A stretch of DNA of 64,000 nucleotides from Fibrella aquatilis. Its GTDB lineage: Bacteria > Bacteroidota > Bacteroidia > Cytophagales > Spirosomataceae. A model generated the notes under the pieces. The model worked only from the letters and a program-made list of their open reading frames with translations, was not told the DNA's origin and searched no databases. Shown one piece after another: positions 41,474 through 48,985 of this stretch; position 1 is the stretch's first letter; every line of letters starts with the position of its first letter. The stretch is taken from the NCBI RefSeq assembly GCF_017353255.1, contig NZ_JAFMYU010000006.1:124001-188000 (forward strand), written 5' to 3'. The position numbers and the translations under genes are program-made.

Positions 41474-42070
41474 CTACTCCCACCCATATATCTCGACGGA
41501 GGTTTTTCCCTGGCGGAGTTGTTGGCGGATGGCTTCTTCGCGGGCTTCGCGGGCGGTGGCTTTCTCTATGGCCTCCTGAATGCGGGCCTGTGGCACGACC
41601 ATTATGCCGTCGCGGTCGCCCACAATAATGTCGCCGGGGTAGATAATAACCCCGCCGATGACGATGGGTTGATTCAGGGTACCATCTTCAAAACTGGTGG
41701 TTCCCCGGATGCACAACCCCCGGCTGAACACCGGAAACCCCATGGCCTCGATGTCATCAGCGTCGCGCACGCAACCGTCAATCACCAGCCCGGCCAGGCC
41801 TCTTGTCTGGGCACCCAGGCTCATAAGGTCGCCCCAGTAACCGGATTCGTAAAAGCCTGAACAACTGGCCACTAGCACATCACCGGCTTTCGCGTTGGCG
41901 TAGGCACGGTGCAGAATTTTATTGTCGCGGGGCATGGTCTGTACCGTGTAGGCCGGACCACAAAGTCTCATGCCTGGCGAGATCGGCTTGATCACTGACG
42001 GTAAATTACCAATCCGCCCAAGGGCTTCATGAAGGGTTGCGGTCGAGAATTGAGAAAGGACGTTTGTCAT
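41474..42070 (-). CDS. ligK: 4-carboxy-4-hydroxy-2-oxoadipate aldolase / oxaloacetate decarboxylase (RraA-like)
   Basis: 198 residues from ATG 42070; the longer frame to 42091 is palindrome sequence. RraA fold: FSTATLHEALGRIGNLPSVIKPISPGMRLCGPAYTVQ, the active-site segment GYWGDLMSLGAQTRGLAGLVIDGCVRDADDI (Arg-Asp of the pyruvate/metal site) and IVGDRDGIMVVP. Splits 4-carboxy-4-hydroxy-2-oxoadipate to pyruvate and oxaloacetate, the last step of the gallate and protocatechuate 4,5 routes (GalC/LigK). Confidence 0.88.
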   Translation of the reverse strand: MTNVLSQFSTATLHEALGRIGNLPSVIKPISPGMRLCGPAYTVQTMPRDNKILHRAYANAKAGDVLVASCSGFYESGYWGDLMSLGAQTRGLAGLVIDGCVRDADDIEAMGFPVFSRGLCIRGTTSFEDGTLNQPIVIGGVIIYPGDIIVGDRDGIMVVPQARIQEAIEKATAREAREEAIRQQLRQGKTSVEIYGWE

Positions 42071-42079
42071 TGGTGATTG

Positions 42080-42132
42080 GTCATTGGTCATTTCGCTGCG
42101 CCCTGTGCGGGCGCAGCGAAATGACCAATGAC
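42080..42132. repeat. perfect 24-bp inverted repeat between galB and ligK
   Basis: Arms 42080-42103 and 42109-42132, loop 5 nt. It shares GGTCATT-CGCTGCG words with 34841-34968. It starts 9 bases before the ligK ATG and reaches the first base of the galB stop complement (42132-42134), so the spacer is essentially all palindrome. Confidence 0.88.
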
Positions 42133-42845
42133 TAAAAAATAGTGTCTGTTACTCTTGGCACCTGGCTTTGAAAGCTTTCGGCAAACAATACCTGCTTTTG
42201 GCCCGAAATGCGGCGGGCATGGTTAGCCCGGCGACTGGCGAGTTCGGCGTAATAGTCGCGCAGGTACGTTTGCGCACCCATGCAGGCCATAGCCGCCCGC
42301 TTTTTCTCCATCACCGACGTAATATCCACGAACGTATCGGGCACAAACCCCGACAGTTCGGGCTGGTGCGGTTCGAACGCATACCAGGCTGGCGGGTCAA
42401 TCTGTTTAAACGCACTCGGCACACCCGCCCCCGACGCCAGCAGCCGCGCCCGCTGCACCGCCTGAAACGCCAGTGGATGGTCGGGATTGAAGGGGTCTTC
42501 CTTGCTGTGGGTCAGGATCACCGTCGGTTCGAAATCGCCGATGAGGTGGGTGAGTTGTTCAATCCGCTCGTCGGACAACAGCATGGGGTAGTCGCCCCAA
42601 TCCAGAAACCGGATGGGCGCCCCAATGATGTCGGCGGCCTGTTGCGCCTGCGCATGGCGGATCACTTTCACGCTCTCGACGCTGCGGTTGGGGTCTTCTT
42701 TCCAGAGTTCCCCCGACTCGCCGCGTTCACCGTAGGATAGGGCAACCACCAACGTTTCGGCCCCGTCTTCCAGGGCTTTGGCGATGGTTCCTGCCGCCCG
42801 CCAAACAAAATCGCCACTATGGGCACCGATAACAAGGAGTTTCAT
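42132..42845 (-). CDS. galB: 4-oxalomesaconate hydratase (PIG-L/LmbE family)
   Basis: 237 residues. Starts MKLLVIGAHSGDFVWRAAGTIAKAL with LSYGERGESGELWKED; the AHSGDFVWRAGG-type start distinguishes GalB hydratases from AHPDD sugar deacetylases of the same fold. Zinc-site His in LTHSKEDPFNPDHPLAF. Hydrates 4-oxalomesaconate to 4-carboxy-4-hydroxy-2-oxoadipate. Located between the dioxygenase and LigK genes, which fits reaction order. Confidence 0.87.
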   Translation of the reverse strand: MKLLVIGAHSGDFVWRAAGTIAKALEDGAETLVVALSYGERGESGELWKEDPNRSVESVKVIRHAQAQQAADIIGAPIRFLDWGDYPMLLSDERIEQLTHLIGDFEPTVILTHSKEDPFNPDHPLAFQAVQRARLLASGAGVPSAFKQIDPPAWYAFEPHQPELSGFVPDTFVDITSVMEKKRAAMACMGAQTYLRDYYAELASRRANHARRISGQKQVLFAESFQSQVPRVTDTIF

Positions 42846-42881
42846 GAGTGAAAGAGTGAATGGTGAAAGAGGGAAAGAGCG

Positions 42882-42952
42882 AATGGTGAAAGAGCGGAAA
42901 GTTGCTTATGCCAGCATTCGTTTGCATCAGGAACTTTCACTCTTTCACCATT
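42882..42952. repeat. inverted repeat of GTGAAAGAG words
   Basis: AATGGTGAAAGAG (42882-42894) pairs perfectly with 42940-42952; imperfect copies of the word fill 42845-42880. The right arm encodes the end of the dioxygenase (MVKE and stop at 42937-42939). Confidence 0.7.
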
Positions 42953-43911
42953 GGTGTGCCTTGGGTATGAAAGCTGGGGATGGTGGGAAGGCCCCAGGCC
43001 TGGCCTTTTTTGCGTTCCTCCAGAGTCCAGAAAACGGTTTGGTAATCGGGGTCGGTGATGAGGCGGGCGGTGGTGTTGGCTACTTCAATGCGGTTGCCGC
43101 CGGGTTCGTAGACGTAGAGGAAAAACGTTTGCTGAATGGCATGCTTGTGTGGTCCCGTTTCGATCTGAATACCATTTTCAAGGCAAATGTCGGCGGCAAT
43201 GAGCACCTCTTCGCGGCTGTTAACGGCGTAGGTGAGGTGGTGAAAACGCCCTCTTGCACCCAGGTAATCGAGCGTTACGGCCAGGTCATACGACTTGGAG
43301 TTGACCATAAACCACACGGCACGGGGGTTCCGTTCGTCCAGATTGTCTACGATGGTCTCGGTCAGGATACCGCCCAGATTGCTAAGCTGGAAATCGCGGA
43401 AGGCCCTGATGTCGGCGGCAAAGAGGTTGAGGTGATCAATGCGCCGCACGTTGATACCCCGCCCCGGAAACCGGCTCGCCGTGTTTTTCAGCGCCGACTG
43501 GTCGTGTGGCCCGCAAGCGTACTTTTCGGTCTCGAAGTAAAGCTCTGTCAGGTGGCCATCGGGCGACCGGAACGCATAGGCGGGGCCGTGGCCGAGGTCG
43601 CCGCCGTTCCAGCCAATGCCCAGGCCGGTGGCCTCGATAGCCGCCACACGTCGGGCAAGGGCTTGTGGGCTGCGGGTGCGCCAGGCGTAGTGCCGCATAC
43701 CGGCCTCCGAACTGGCCGTGAGTTTCAGCGTATGGTGTTCGTAGTCGTCATAGGCCCGCAGGTAGACCGAATCACCCTGCGTGGCGGTGATCGACATGCC
43801 CATGATGTCGGTGAAAAAGCGGGTACTTTGGTCCAGTTTGGGTGTCAGCAACTCCACATGGGCCAGGTGGGCCAGATCCCAAATGGGTTCGCTCGTTGGG
43901 TCGTTCATCAT
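42937..43911 (-). CDS. VOC-family (class I) extradiol ring-cleavage dioxygenase
   Basis: 324 residues, two vicinal-oxygen-chelate domains (15-130 and 155-280). The second domain carries the Fe(II) triad His160 (RIDHLNL), His225 (GRFHHLTYAV) and Glu276 (LYVYEPGGNRIEVAN). The spacings (65 and 51) are close to those of catechol 2,3-dioxygenase XylE (61 and 51). The start ATG at 43911 overlaps the transporter stop (ATGA). By context it would open the ring of gallate or a similar 3,4-dihydroxybenzoate, in place of the unrelated LigB-type GalA. The C-terminus (TPMVKE) is written in repeat words. Confidence 0.88.
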   Translation of the reverse strand: MMNDPTSEPIWDLAHLAHVELLTPKLDQSTRFFTDIMGMSITATQGDSVYLRAYDDYEHHTLKLTASSEAGMRHYAWRTRSPQALARRVAAIEATGLGIGWNGGDLGHGPAYAFRSPDGHLTELYFETEKYACGPHDQSALKNTASRFPGRGINVRRIDHLNLFAADIRAFRDFQLSNLGGILTETIVDNLDERNPRAVWFMVNSKSYDLAVTLDYLGARGRFHHLTYAVNSREEVLIAADICLENGIQIETGPHKHAIQQTFFLYVYEPGGNRIEVANTTARLITDPDYQTVFWTLEERKKGQAWGLPTIPSFHTQGTPMVKE

Positions 43912-45218
43912 AATTGGTCGGGTACACGAATAAAGAGGGTGACGAGCGCTGCGATGAGAGCAGGTACGGCAAAAGCAACGAAACTGGCCGACATGGGCCA
44001 ACCAGCCCCAATCAGCAGGCCCCCCACCAGGGGGCCAACTACGGCACCGATACGCCCGGCCCCCACTGCCCAGCCCACGCCCGTGGCCCTGATGCGCGTG
44101 GGGTAAAGCCGGGCGGCCAGCGAATACATGCCTACAAAGCCGCCCTGAACTCCAAAGCCGATCAGCCCGAAGAATACCAGCACCCACACCGACCCATTTA
44201 CCCACCCAAACCCAGTCATAAGCAGGGCAGTGGCAACCAGAAACCCGCTAATGACCCGTTTTAAGCCAAATTGAGCGGACAGATACCCCTGGCTGATGAT
44301 GCCAAAAAATGCGCCCAAGTTGAAGACGGTACCGGCATAAATGGCCAGGTTCAGGGCCAAACCGGCGTTGGAAGCCAGTTTCGGAATCCACATGGTTAGG
44401 AAATACAGGGTGGCAAACGACATAAACAAGGCACCCCATAACAACAGCGTGGCGCTGCGCCGGTGGCCGACAAACAACGCCCGAACAGCCGCCTTCGTCA
44501 CGCTGGTTTCTACGGTTGGCAGGGCTGGCAGTGGCTTCTCGCCCATCTTATGCAAGATCCGGTTGGCCTGGACAAGGGCGTTTTTTGGACGCGATTTTAA
44601 CAGGAAGTCGAGCGATTCGGCCAGAAAAAAGTAGCTGAGCGGTACCGTGAGTAGCGTAGCCACACCGGCCGCAAGAAACATGCTCTGCCAGCCGTAGACA
44701 GGTATGATTCGAGCCGCCACCATACCTGACAGCACCGCCCCGATGGGATAACCCGACATGGCAAAACTGACCCAAAAATCCTTCGTCCGGGCGGGGGCAT
44801 ATTCGGCCGTCATGGTAGCCGTACTGGCCAACATACTGCCAATGCCCAGCCCACTGATGAACCGGGCCAGCACCAGCATAGGCACCGACTGCACGTACTG
44901 AGTTGCCAGCACGCAACTGCCCATGAGTACCGCCGAGAGCAAGATCATACGTCGGCGGCCAATCACGTCGGCCTGAGCGGCCAGAAACATGGCCCCGATA
45001 GCCATGCCCAGCAGTCCCATGCTAAACACCAGCCCCAGGTTGGTGGCGGCCAGCGAAATACCCAGCCGCGCCCAGTCTTTGGCAATAGCCGGGGCGGTGT
45101 AGGAGATCACCATCACGTCCATGCCGTCGAGCATGTTCATCAGGAAACAGACGAAGATAGCCGTGTATTGAAGCCGCGACATGGGGCGGGCTTCCTGAAG
45201 CGCAGGGGCGGTTAACAT
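43908..45218 (-). CDS. MFS transporter, aromatic acid:H+ symporter (AAHS) family
   Basis: 436 residues from ATG 45218, 12 membrane segments. The AAHS motif DGMDV in helix 1 (LMNMLDGMDVMVISYTAPAI), the loop 2-3 motif ADVIGRRRM and loop 8-9 region. PcaK/GalT relatives import benzoates with protons. Position upstream of the dioxygenase supports uptake of the operon's substrate. Confidence 0.9.
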   Translation of the reverse strand: MLTAPALQEARPMSRLQYTAIFVCFLMNMLDGMDVMVISYTAPAIAKDWARLGISLAATNLGLVFSMGLLGMAIGAMFLAAQADVIGRRRMILLSAVLMGSCVLATQYVQSVPMLVLARFISGLGIGSMLASTATMTAEYAPARTKDFWVSFAMSGYPIGAVLSGMVAARIIPVYGWQSMFLAAGVATLLTVPLSYFFLAESLDFLLKSRPKNALVQANRILHKMGEKPLPALPTVETSVTKAAVRALFVGHRRSATLLLWGALFMSFATLYFLTMWIPKLASNAGLALNLAIYAGTVFNLGAFFGIISQGYLSAQFGLKRVISGFLVATALLMTGFGWVNGSVWVLVFFGLIGFGVQGGFVGMYSLAARLYPTRIRATGVGWAVGAGRIGAVVGPLVGGLLIGAGWPMSASFVAFAVPALIAALVTLFIRVPDQL

Positions 45219-45262
45219 AAATCGGAAAGAGTTACGGGGTGTTGGCCAACAAAGCCCGGAGT

Positions 45263-46243
45263 TCACTTCAGGTACTTATCCAGAAAGGCAAACACCCTGT
45301 CCAGATTGGCTGGTGTCTCGAACATAGGCCCACCGTGCCCCGCGCCGTCGATGGGTATGTAGGTTACCTTGTCTTTGCCCAGTTGCTTCTCTAGTTCGGC
45401 GGCAAAAAGAATAGACTGCTGCGTGGGCACGAGGGGGTCGTTGGTGCCGTGTTCAATCAGAAACGGCGGGTCGGCTTTAGAAATATAGGTGGCCGGGCTG
45501 GCGCGTTTCACCAGTTCAGGGGCTTTCGTGATTTGCTTACCCACTAGTTCCGATTCGGGCGAATTGGCCTCGTCGTGGTCGGTGCGGCCTTTGCCACTGA
45601 CCTTAAACTGCGGGTCCATCTGATCGAACTGAATCGGCCCGAACCAGTCAACCACCGCCTGCACCCGGCTGCTCTGCGTCACGTTGCCCAGAGAGGCATC
45701 GTCAAAGTCAGTCACGTCGCCGGTAGTGCCTGCCATAGCCGACAGGTGCCCGCCCGCCGACCCGCCCCACGTGGCTAGTTTGTCGGGGTTGAGCTTATAG
45801 GTTTTTGCGTTGGCACGAAGGAACCGGATGGCCGCTTTGACATCCTGAATCTGCGCCGGAAAAATAGCTTCTCCACTTAGGCGGTAGTTGATGCTCACTA
45901 CGGCATAGCCCCGTTTTAACCCCTGCAAGGCAGAGTTGACCTGAAAATCACCTTTATCGCCCATTTTAAACGCCCCGCCGTGGATAGAAACGATCACCGG
46001 AAACGGGCCTGTGCCTTCGTTGGGTAGATAAATATCTAACTTCTGAGCGGGCGACGTGGCAGCGTAAGGCACGTCGAGTGTCTTGTTATTGATGCCTGCC
46101 GTATTGGCGCTGGGCATTGGCCCGCCGGGGCGGATACCTGGCGGAGGGCCTCCCGCAGGCCCATTGCCGGTTGGCTGACCTTGAGTAGTACCTGCCATAA
46201 GGCATACTACCGCAGCAAGTACGAAATGATGAGTTGAGATCAT
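45263..46243 (-). CDS. secreted alpha/beta hydrolase (BD-FAE-like esterase)
   Basis: 326 residues, signal peptide to about GTTQG, then a Pro/Gly-rich linker. Catalytic core: oxyanion VSIHGGAF, nucleophile GGSAGGHLS, Asp in EHGTNDPLV and His in DGAGHGGP. Similar folds include feruloyl esterases and tannases. As first gene of the operon and exported, it could release the aromatic acid from an ester such as a galloyl ester; this is inference from context. Confidence 0.87.
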   Translation of the reverse strand: MISTHHFVLAAVVCLMAGTTQGQPTGNGPAGGPPPGIRPGGPMPSANTAGINNKTLDVPYAATSPAQKLDIYLPNEGTGPFPVIVSIHGGAFKMGDKGDFQVNSALQGLKRGYAVVSINYRLSGEAIFPAQIQDVKAAIRFLRANAKTYKLNPDKLATWGGSAGGHLSAMAGTTGDVTDFDDASLGNVTQSSRVQAVVDWFGPIQFDQMDPQFKVSGKGRTDHDEANSPESELVGKQITKAPELVKRASPATYISKADPPFLIEHGTNDPLVPTQQSILFAAELEKQLGKDKVTYIPIDGAGHGGPMFETPANLDRVFAFLDKYLK

Positions 46244-46319
46244 GATTGACGGTTGACTGATTTAAGCGATCAAAATTGCTTTATTTCGTCATCACAAGCA
46301 GGAAACGAAAAGATGATTG

Positions 46320-46360
46320 ACGGCCACAAATCGAACATCGGCTGCTCGATTTGTGGCCGT
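46320..46360. promoter_or_regulatory. perfect 15-bp inverted repeat between araC and aromatic operon
   Basis: ACGGCCACAAATCGA (46320-46334) and its exact complement at 46346-46360, 11-nt spacer, 20 bases before the AraC ATG. The word ATGATTGACGG occurs both beside it (46313-46323) and over the esterase start (46242-46252). It may be an operator for the divergent pair or a leader hairpin of the regulator. Confidence 0.55.
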
Positions 46361-46380
46361 TGCCCATTACACCTATACCG

Positions 46381-47274
46381 ATGAAACGGATCACGCAATT
46401 CGACGGCCTGTATGGTGAGGCCGGGCCGCAGCAGGCCAATGTCCCGTCGGGGGGAGAATACCTGTTCTCTGAACTGCTCGAAACCCGCAGCCGGGCGTTC
46501 GACTGGGTTATTCAGCCACACGTACATGCCCGTTTGTTCCAGGTCTTTTTCCTCGAAACGGGTGGTGTCGAATTTTCAGAGGCCACGCAACAGCGTCAGC
46601 TAACGGGGCCAGTGATCTTGCTGATTCCGCCTGCGTTGTTGCATGGGTTCATCTACACGCCCGATGCCAAAGGCCGCATCCTGACCCTGGCCGACTCCCT
46701 TATCGACCAGCTTTTTCCCGCTACTTCGGCGCTGTCGGCCATGCTGGGGGCGGTGCAGTGCATTCAGGCATTCGACGAGCCTTATCTGGCCCCCGTGGTG
46801 GGACAATTATTTGCCCAAATTGACGAGGAACTGTTTGGCGATCAGCCCGAAAAGCGCACAATGCTCCACCTCGACATTCAACGGCTGTTTCTGGTACTCT
46901 ACCGCCTCTGGCAGCACGGGGAGACCGTTCAGCACACGGCCAACAGCCTGCCAGCACAATATTTCAGGCGGTTTCAGCAGCGGGTGCGGCAGGTGGGCAC
47001 TACCCACAGCATTGTGCAACTGGCCGACGAACTGGCTATTACCCCCGTACACCTGAACCGTATCTGTCAGGCTATGGCGGGCAAATCGGCTAGCCAGCTG
47101 GTGCAGGAACACGTCATCAGCGAAGCCCGCAAATACCTGACCTACACAAACTATTCAGTATCTGAAATAGCTTACCTGCTGCACTTCGAGTATCCCAACT
47201 ATTTCGCCCGTTTTTTTAAAAAACACACCCGCCTGTCGCCCACCGAATTTCGGGAAGGGAAACAGGCGGAGTAA
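46381..47274 (+). CDS. AraC-family regulator (PobR-like), likely regulator of aromatic operon
   Basis: 297 residues from ATG 46381. N-terminal cupin-like sensor domain (FDWVIQPHVHARLFQVFFLETGG, VILLIPPALLHGF) and C-terminal double helix-turn-helix (VQLADELAITPVHLNRICQAMAGKSASQLVQEHVISEARKYL, VSEIAYLLHFEYPNYFARFFKKHTRLSPTEFR). Divergent from the esterase gene with 137 bp between. PobR relatives sense 4-hydroxybenzoate-type acids, which fits. Confidence 0.88.
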   Translation: MKRITQFDGLYGEAGPQQANVPSGGEYLFSELLETRSRAFDWVIQPHVHARLFQVFFLETGGVEFSEATQQRQLTGPVILLIPPALLHGFIYTPDAKGRILTLADSLIDQLFPATSALSAMLGAVQCIQAFDEPYLAPVVGQLFAQIDEELFGDQPEKRTMLHLDIQRLFLVLYRLWQHGETVQHTANSLPAQYFRRFQQRVRQVGTTHSIVQLADELAITPVHLNRICQAMAGKSASQLVQEHVISEARKYLTYTNYSVSEIAYLLHFEYPNYFARFFKKHTRLSPTEFREGKQAE

Positions 47275-47301
47275 CACTAGCGCGTCGCAAATTTGCTAGT
47301 G
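47275..47301 (+). terminator. weak stem-loop after araC
   Basis: CACTAGC (47275-47281) pairs with GCTAGTG (47295-47301). Short stem without T-tract; a possible 3' end for the regulator transcript. Confidence 0.35.
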
Positions 47302-47354
47302 CAGGGTCCAGAGAATGAATCAGGAAGATGGCCTGGGCACCCATTCACGCTAAG

Positions 47355-47807
47355 CTATAGGCGCACATAATTAATTACCAGCCGTTTGGCCTTGGTGGGG
47401 TTGGGCATTTGGGGGTTGGCCGCATAGTCGAACGTCCAGGTCATGGTGTTGCCACTGAAGGTCAGCACCTGCTCTGAATCGGGCAGGCTTTTGTCGAGCA
47501 CCCAGACCTTCAGTTTGTTGCCGCTGACCGCCCACCGGGACGTTTTGTTGATCTTATCGGTCGCTTTTTTGATCACTCCGCAATCGTCGGGTACGTTGGT
47601 ACTCATGGTGCCATCGGCCAGAAACGTGTAAGTAATCCGGGCGGTACAGGGCATGGCTTTGGTCATGTCGGGCATCGAGTCGTCGGTGTTGCCGTTGGCT
47701 TCGGTGAGCAACATGGCCGTGCGTTTCCAGGTACCAACCACGCTCTGCGACAGCACGTTAGTTATTAGGAACAGCGAAAAAAGCAGGCAAATCAGGGTGC
47801 GTTTCAT
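47355..47807 (-). CDS. lipocalin-like small secreted protein
   Basis: 150 residues. Signal peptide MKRTLICLLFSLFLITNVLSQ, then VVGTWKRTAMLL, a lipocalin-like opening, with YTFLADGTMSTN, SRWAVSGNKLKVW and VLTFSGNTMTWTFDY strands typical of Bacteroidota lipocalin-like beta barrels. Function unknown. Confidence 0.75.
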   Translation of the reverse strand: MKRTLICLLFSLFLITNVLSQSVVGTWKRTAMLLTEANGNTDDSMPDMTKAMPCTARITYTFLADGTMSTNVPDDCGVIKKATDKINKTSRWAVSGNKLKVWVLDKSLPDSEQVLTFSGNTMTWTFDYAANPQMPNPTKAKRLVINYVRL

Positions 47808-47945
47808 GTGGGAACTGGGTTTTATTGACGTAAGGGTTTCGCGTCATTGTCTATTCCATCTGAGTAGCCTACCTCATAGACAAAGGTGTTGTGATGTGGA
47901 GTCTGGTCGGTGGTAAGAAACGGACGTTTTCACCAAAGCAACCCG

Positions 47946-48824
47946 TTATCGTCCGGCCTGGTAGATGCTGTACAGAAACGCCTTGCTCATACGGGTGGCT
48001 TCTTTCTCGCAGAGATGACCCTGACCTTCGGGCGCATCCACGCCCTGCCCTTTGCTTGGGCAACTGGCGGTAGAGCGGTAGGCAGCGCAGATGGTCCAGA
48101 CTGAGCCAAGTTTGCAGGCCCCGTTGTCGGATTCTATTTCCTGCAAATCGAACACCACGTCCTGCGCTTTGAAGGTGTCGCGCATCCACTGACCCACTTT
48201 CATTTTAGCCGCATTGCCATCGTCTTTCGTGACAATGTAGATCAGGGGCGGGGTGATATGCACAAACCGCTTGATGCCCCCCGCCCGCAGGTCATCGATC
48301 AGCTGTTTGTAGGCCGTTTTCACCTGCTCCACGTTGGCATCGGTGATGTCGGCGTAGCCAAATTTGAAAATGGCGATCTGGAGTTTGTCTTTTTGTTGAA
48401 GAGCCTCCCGTTTGAAAGCCGCCATCTTTTTGTCGGGTTCACCGTTCGAGATGTTGATGCCATTGTTGATCGAATTCCAGTCGGCACCGTTTGGCCCGTC
48501 GTTGAGTTTGTCGCCGTCGTAAAACTCAAACTTGACCCCGTTGTTCAAGCTGCCGTCTTCGAGGTCGCCCCCCACCGAGGCATGAATAAACAGGCTGTTC
48601 CAGCCCTTTACTCTGCCTTTTTCGGTGGCCGACAGGTTATCCCAGGCGCTAATGCCCGACAGGCCTACCACACCCGGCTGACCGTTGCCCAGGCTGACCG
48701 TTCCGCCGGAAGCCGGGTTGGTGGGGGTTGTCGGATTGCCCGCGTTAGGATCGGGTTCGGGGGTTTTGGCGGTGCCACAGGCCAGCAAAAAGCTCAGCAG
48801 CAGGAGTGTTGGTTTCGTGTTCAT
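47946..48824 (-). CDS. lipoprotein, SGNH-hydrolase-like (HxSVG type)
   Basis: 292 residues from ATG 48824; the longer frame to 48953 runs through promoter DNA. Lipoprotein signal LLLLSFLLACGT, then a Pro/Thr linker. The block SLFIHASVGGDLEDG matches the H-x-SVG nucleophile block I associate with a divergent SGNH group. IAIFKFGYADI and late GQGHLCEKEATRMSKAFL would supply the other catalytic residues. Catalytic assignment tentative. Confidence 0.6.
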   Translation of the reverse strand: MNTKPTLLLLSFLLACGTAKTPEPDPNAGNPTTPTNPASGGTVSLGNGQPGVVGLSGISAWDNLSATEKGRVKGWNSLFIHASVGGDLEDGSLNNGVKFEFYDGDKLNDGPNGADWNSINNGINISNGEPDKKMAAFKREALQQKDKLQIAIFKFGYADITDANVEQVKTAYKQLIDDLRAGGIKRFVHITPPLIYIVTKDDGNAAKMKVGQWMRDTFKAQDVVFDLQEIESDNGACKLGSVWTICAAYRSTASCPSKGQGVDAPEGQGHLCEKEATRMSKAFLYSIYQAGR

Positions 48825-48879
48825 GATCGTGCGTTGATGGCTCAAAACTGCCCCGATTGCCCCGTCGCCACAAGCCCGT

Positions 48880-48914
48880 ATCGACCAACGACCGTTTGAA
48901 TCGACCAACAACCG
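48880..48914. promoter_or_regulatory. direct repeat at 20-bp period upstream of the second LytTR system
   Basis: ATCGACCAACGACCG (48880-48894) and ATCGACCAACAACCG (48900-48914) differ at one base. They lie just upstream of promoter 48933-48962, where a LytTR dimer would contact two successive turns. A candidate autoregulatory site. Confidence 0.5.
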
Positions 48915-48932
48915 GCTCATTTGAGCAAGTGG

Positions 48933-48962
48933 TTGATTTGCACCTGAAAGCATCTATATTTG
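48933..48962 (+). promoter_or_regulatory. Bacteroidota-type promoter (TTG, 19 bases, TATATTTG)
   Basis: TTG at 48933-48935, 19-base spacer, TATATTTG at 48955-48962: an exact -33/-7 pair. Start predicted near 48969, about 17 bases before the ATG at 48986. Confidence 0.8.
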
Positions 48963-48985
48963 GTTGCTGACTATCTGGTAAGGTG

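Noticed and set aside
42778-44106. 442-codon plus-strand frame opposite the dioxygenase and transporter genes
   Set aside because: It overlaps three well-supported minus-strand genes and has no family features.
39556-46243. Operon read as a full protocatechuate 4,5-cleavage pathway
   Set aside because: No LigI lactonase and no typical LigC dehydrogenase in the cluster; gallate-type substrate fits the gene set better.
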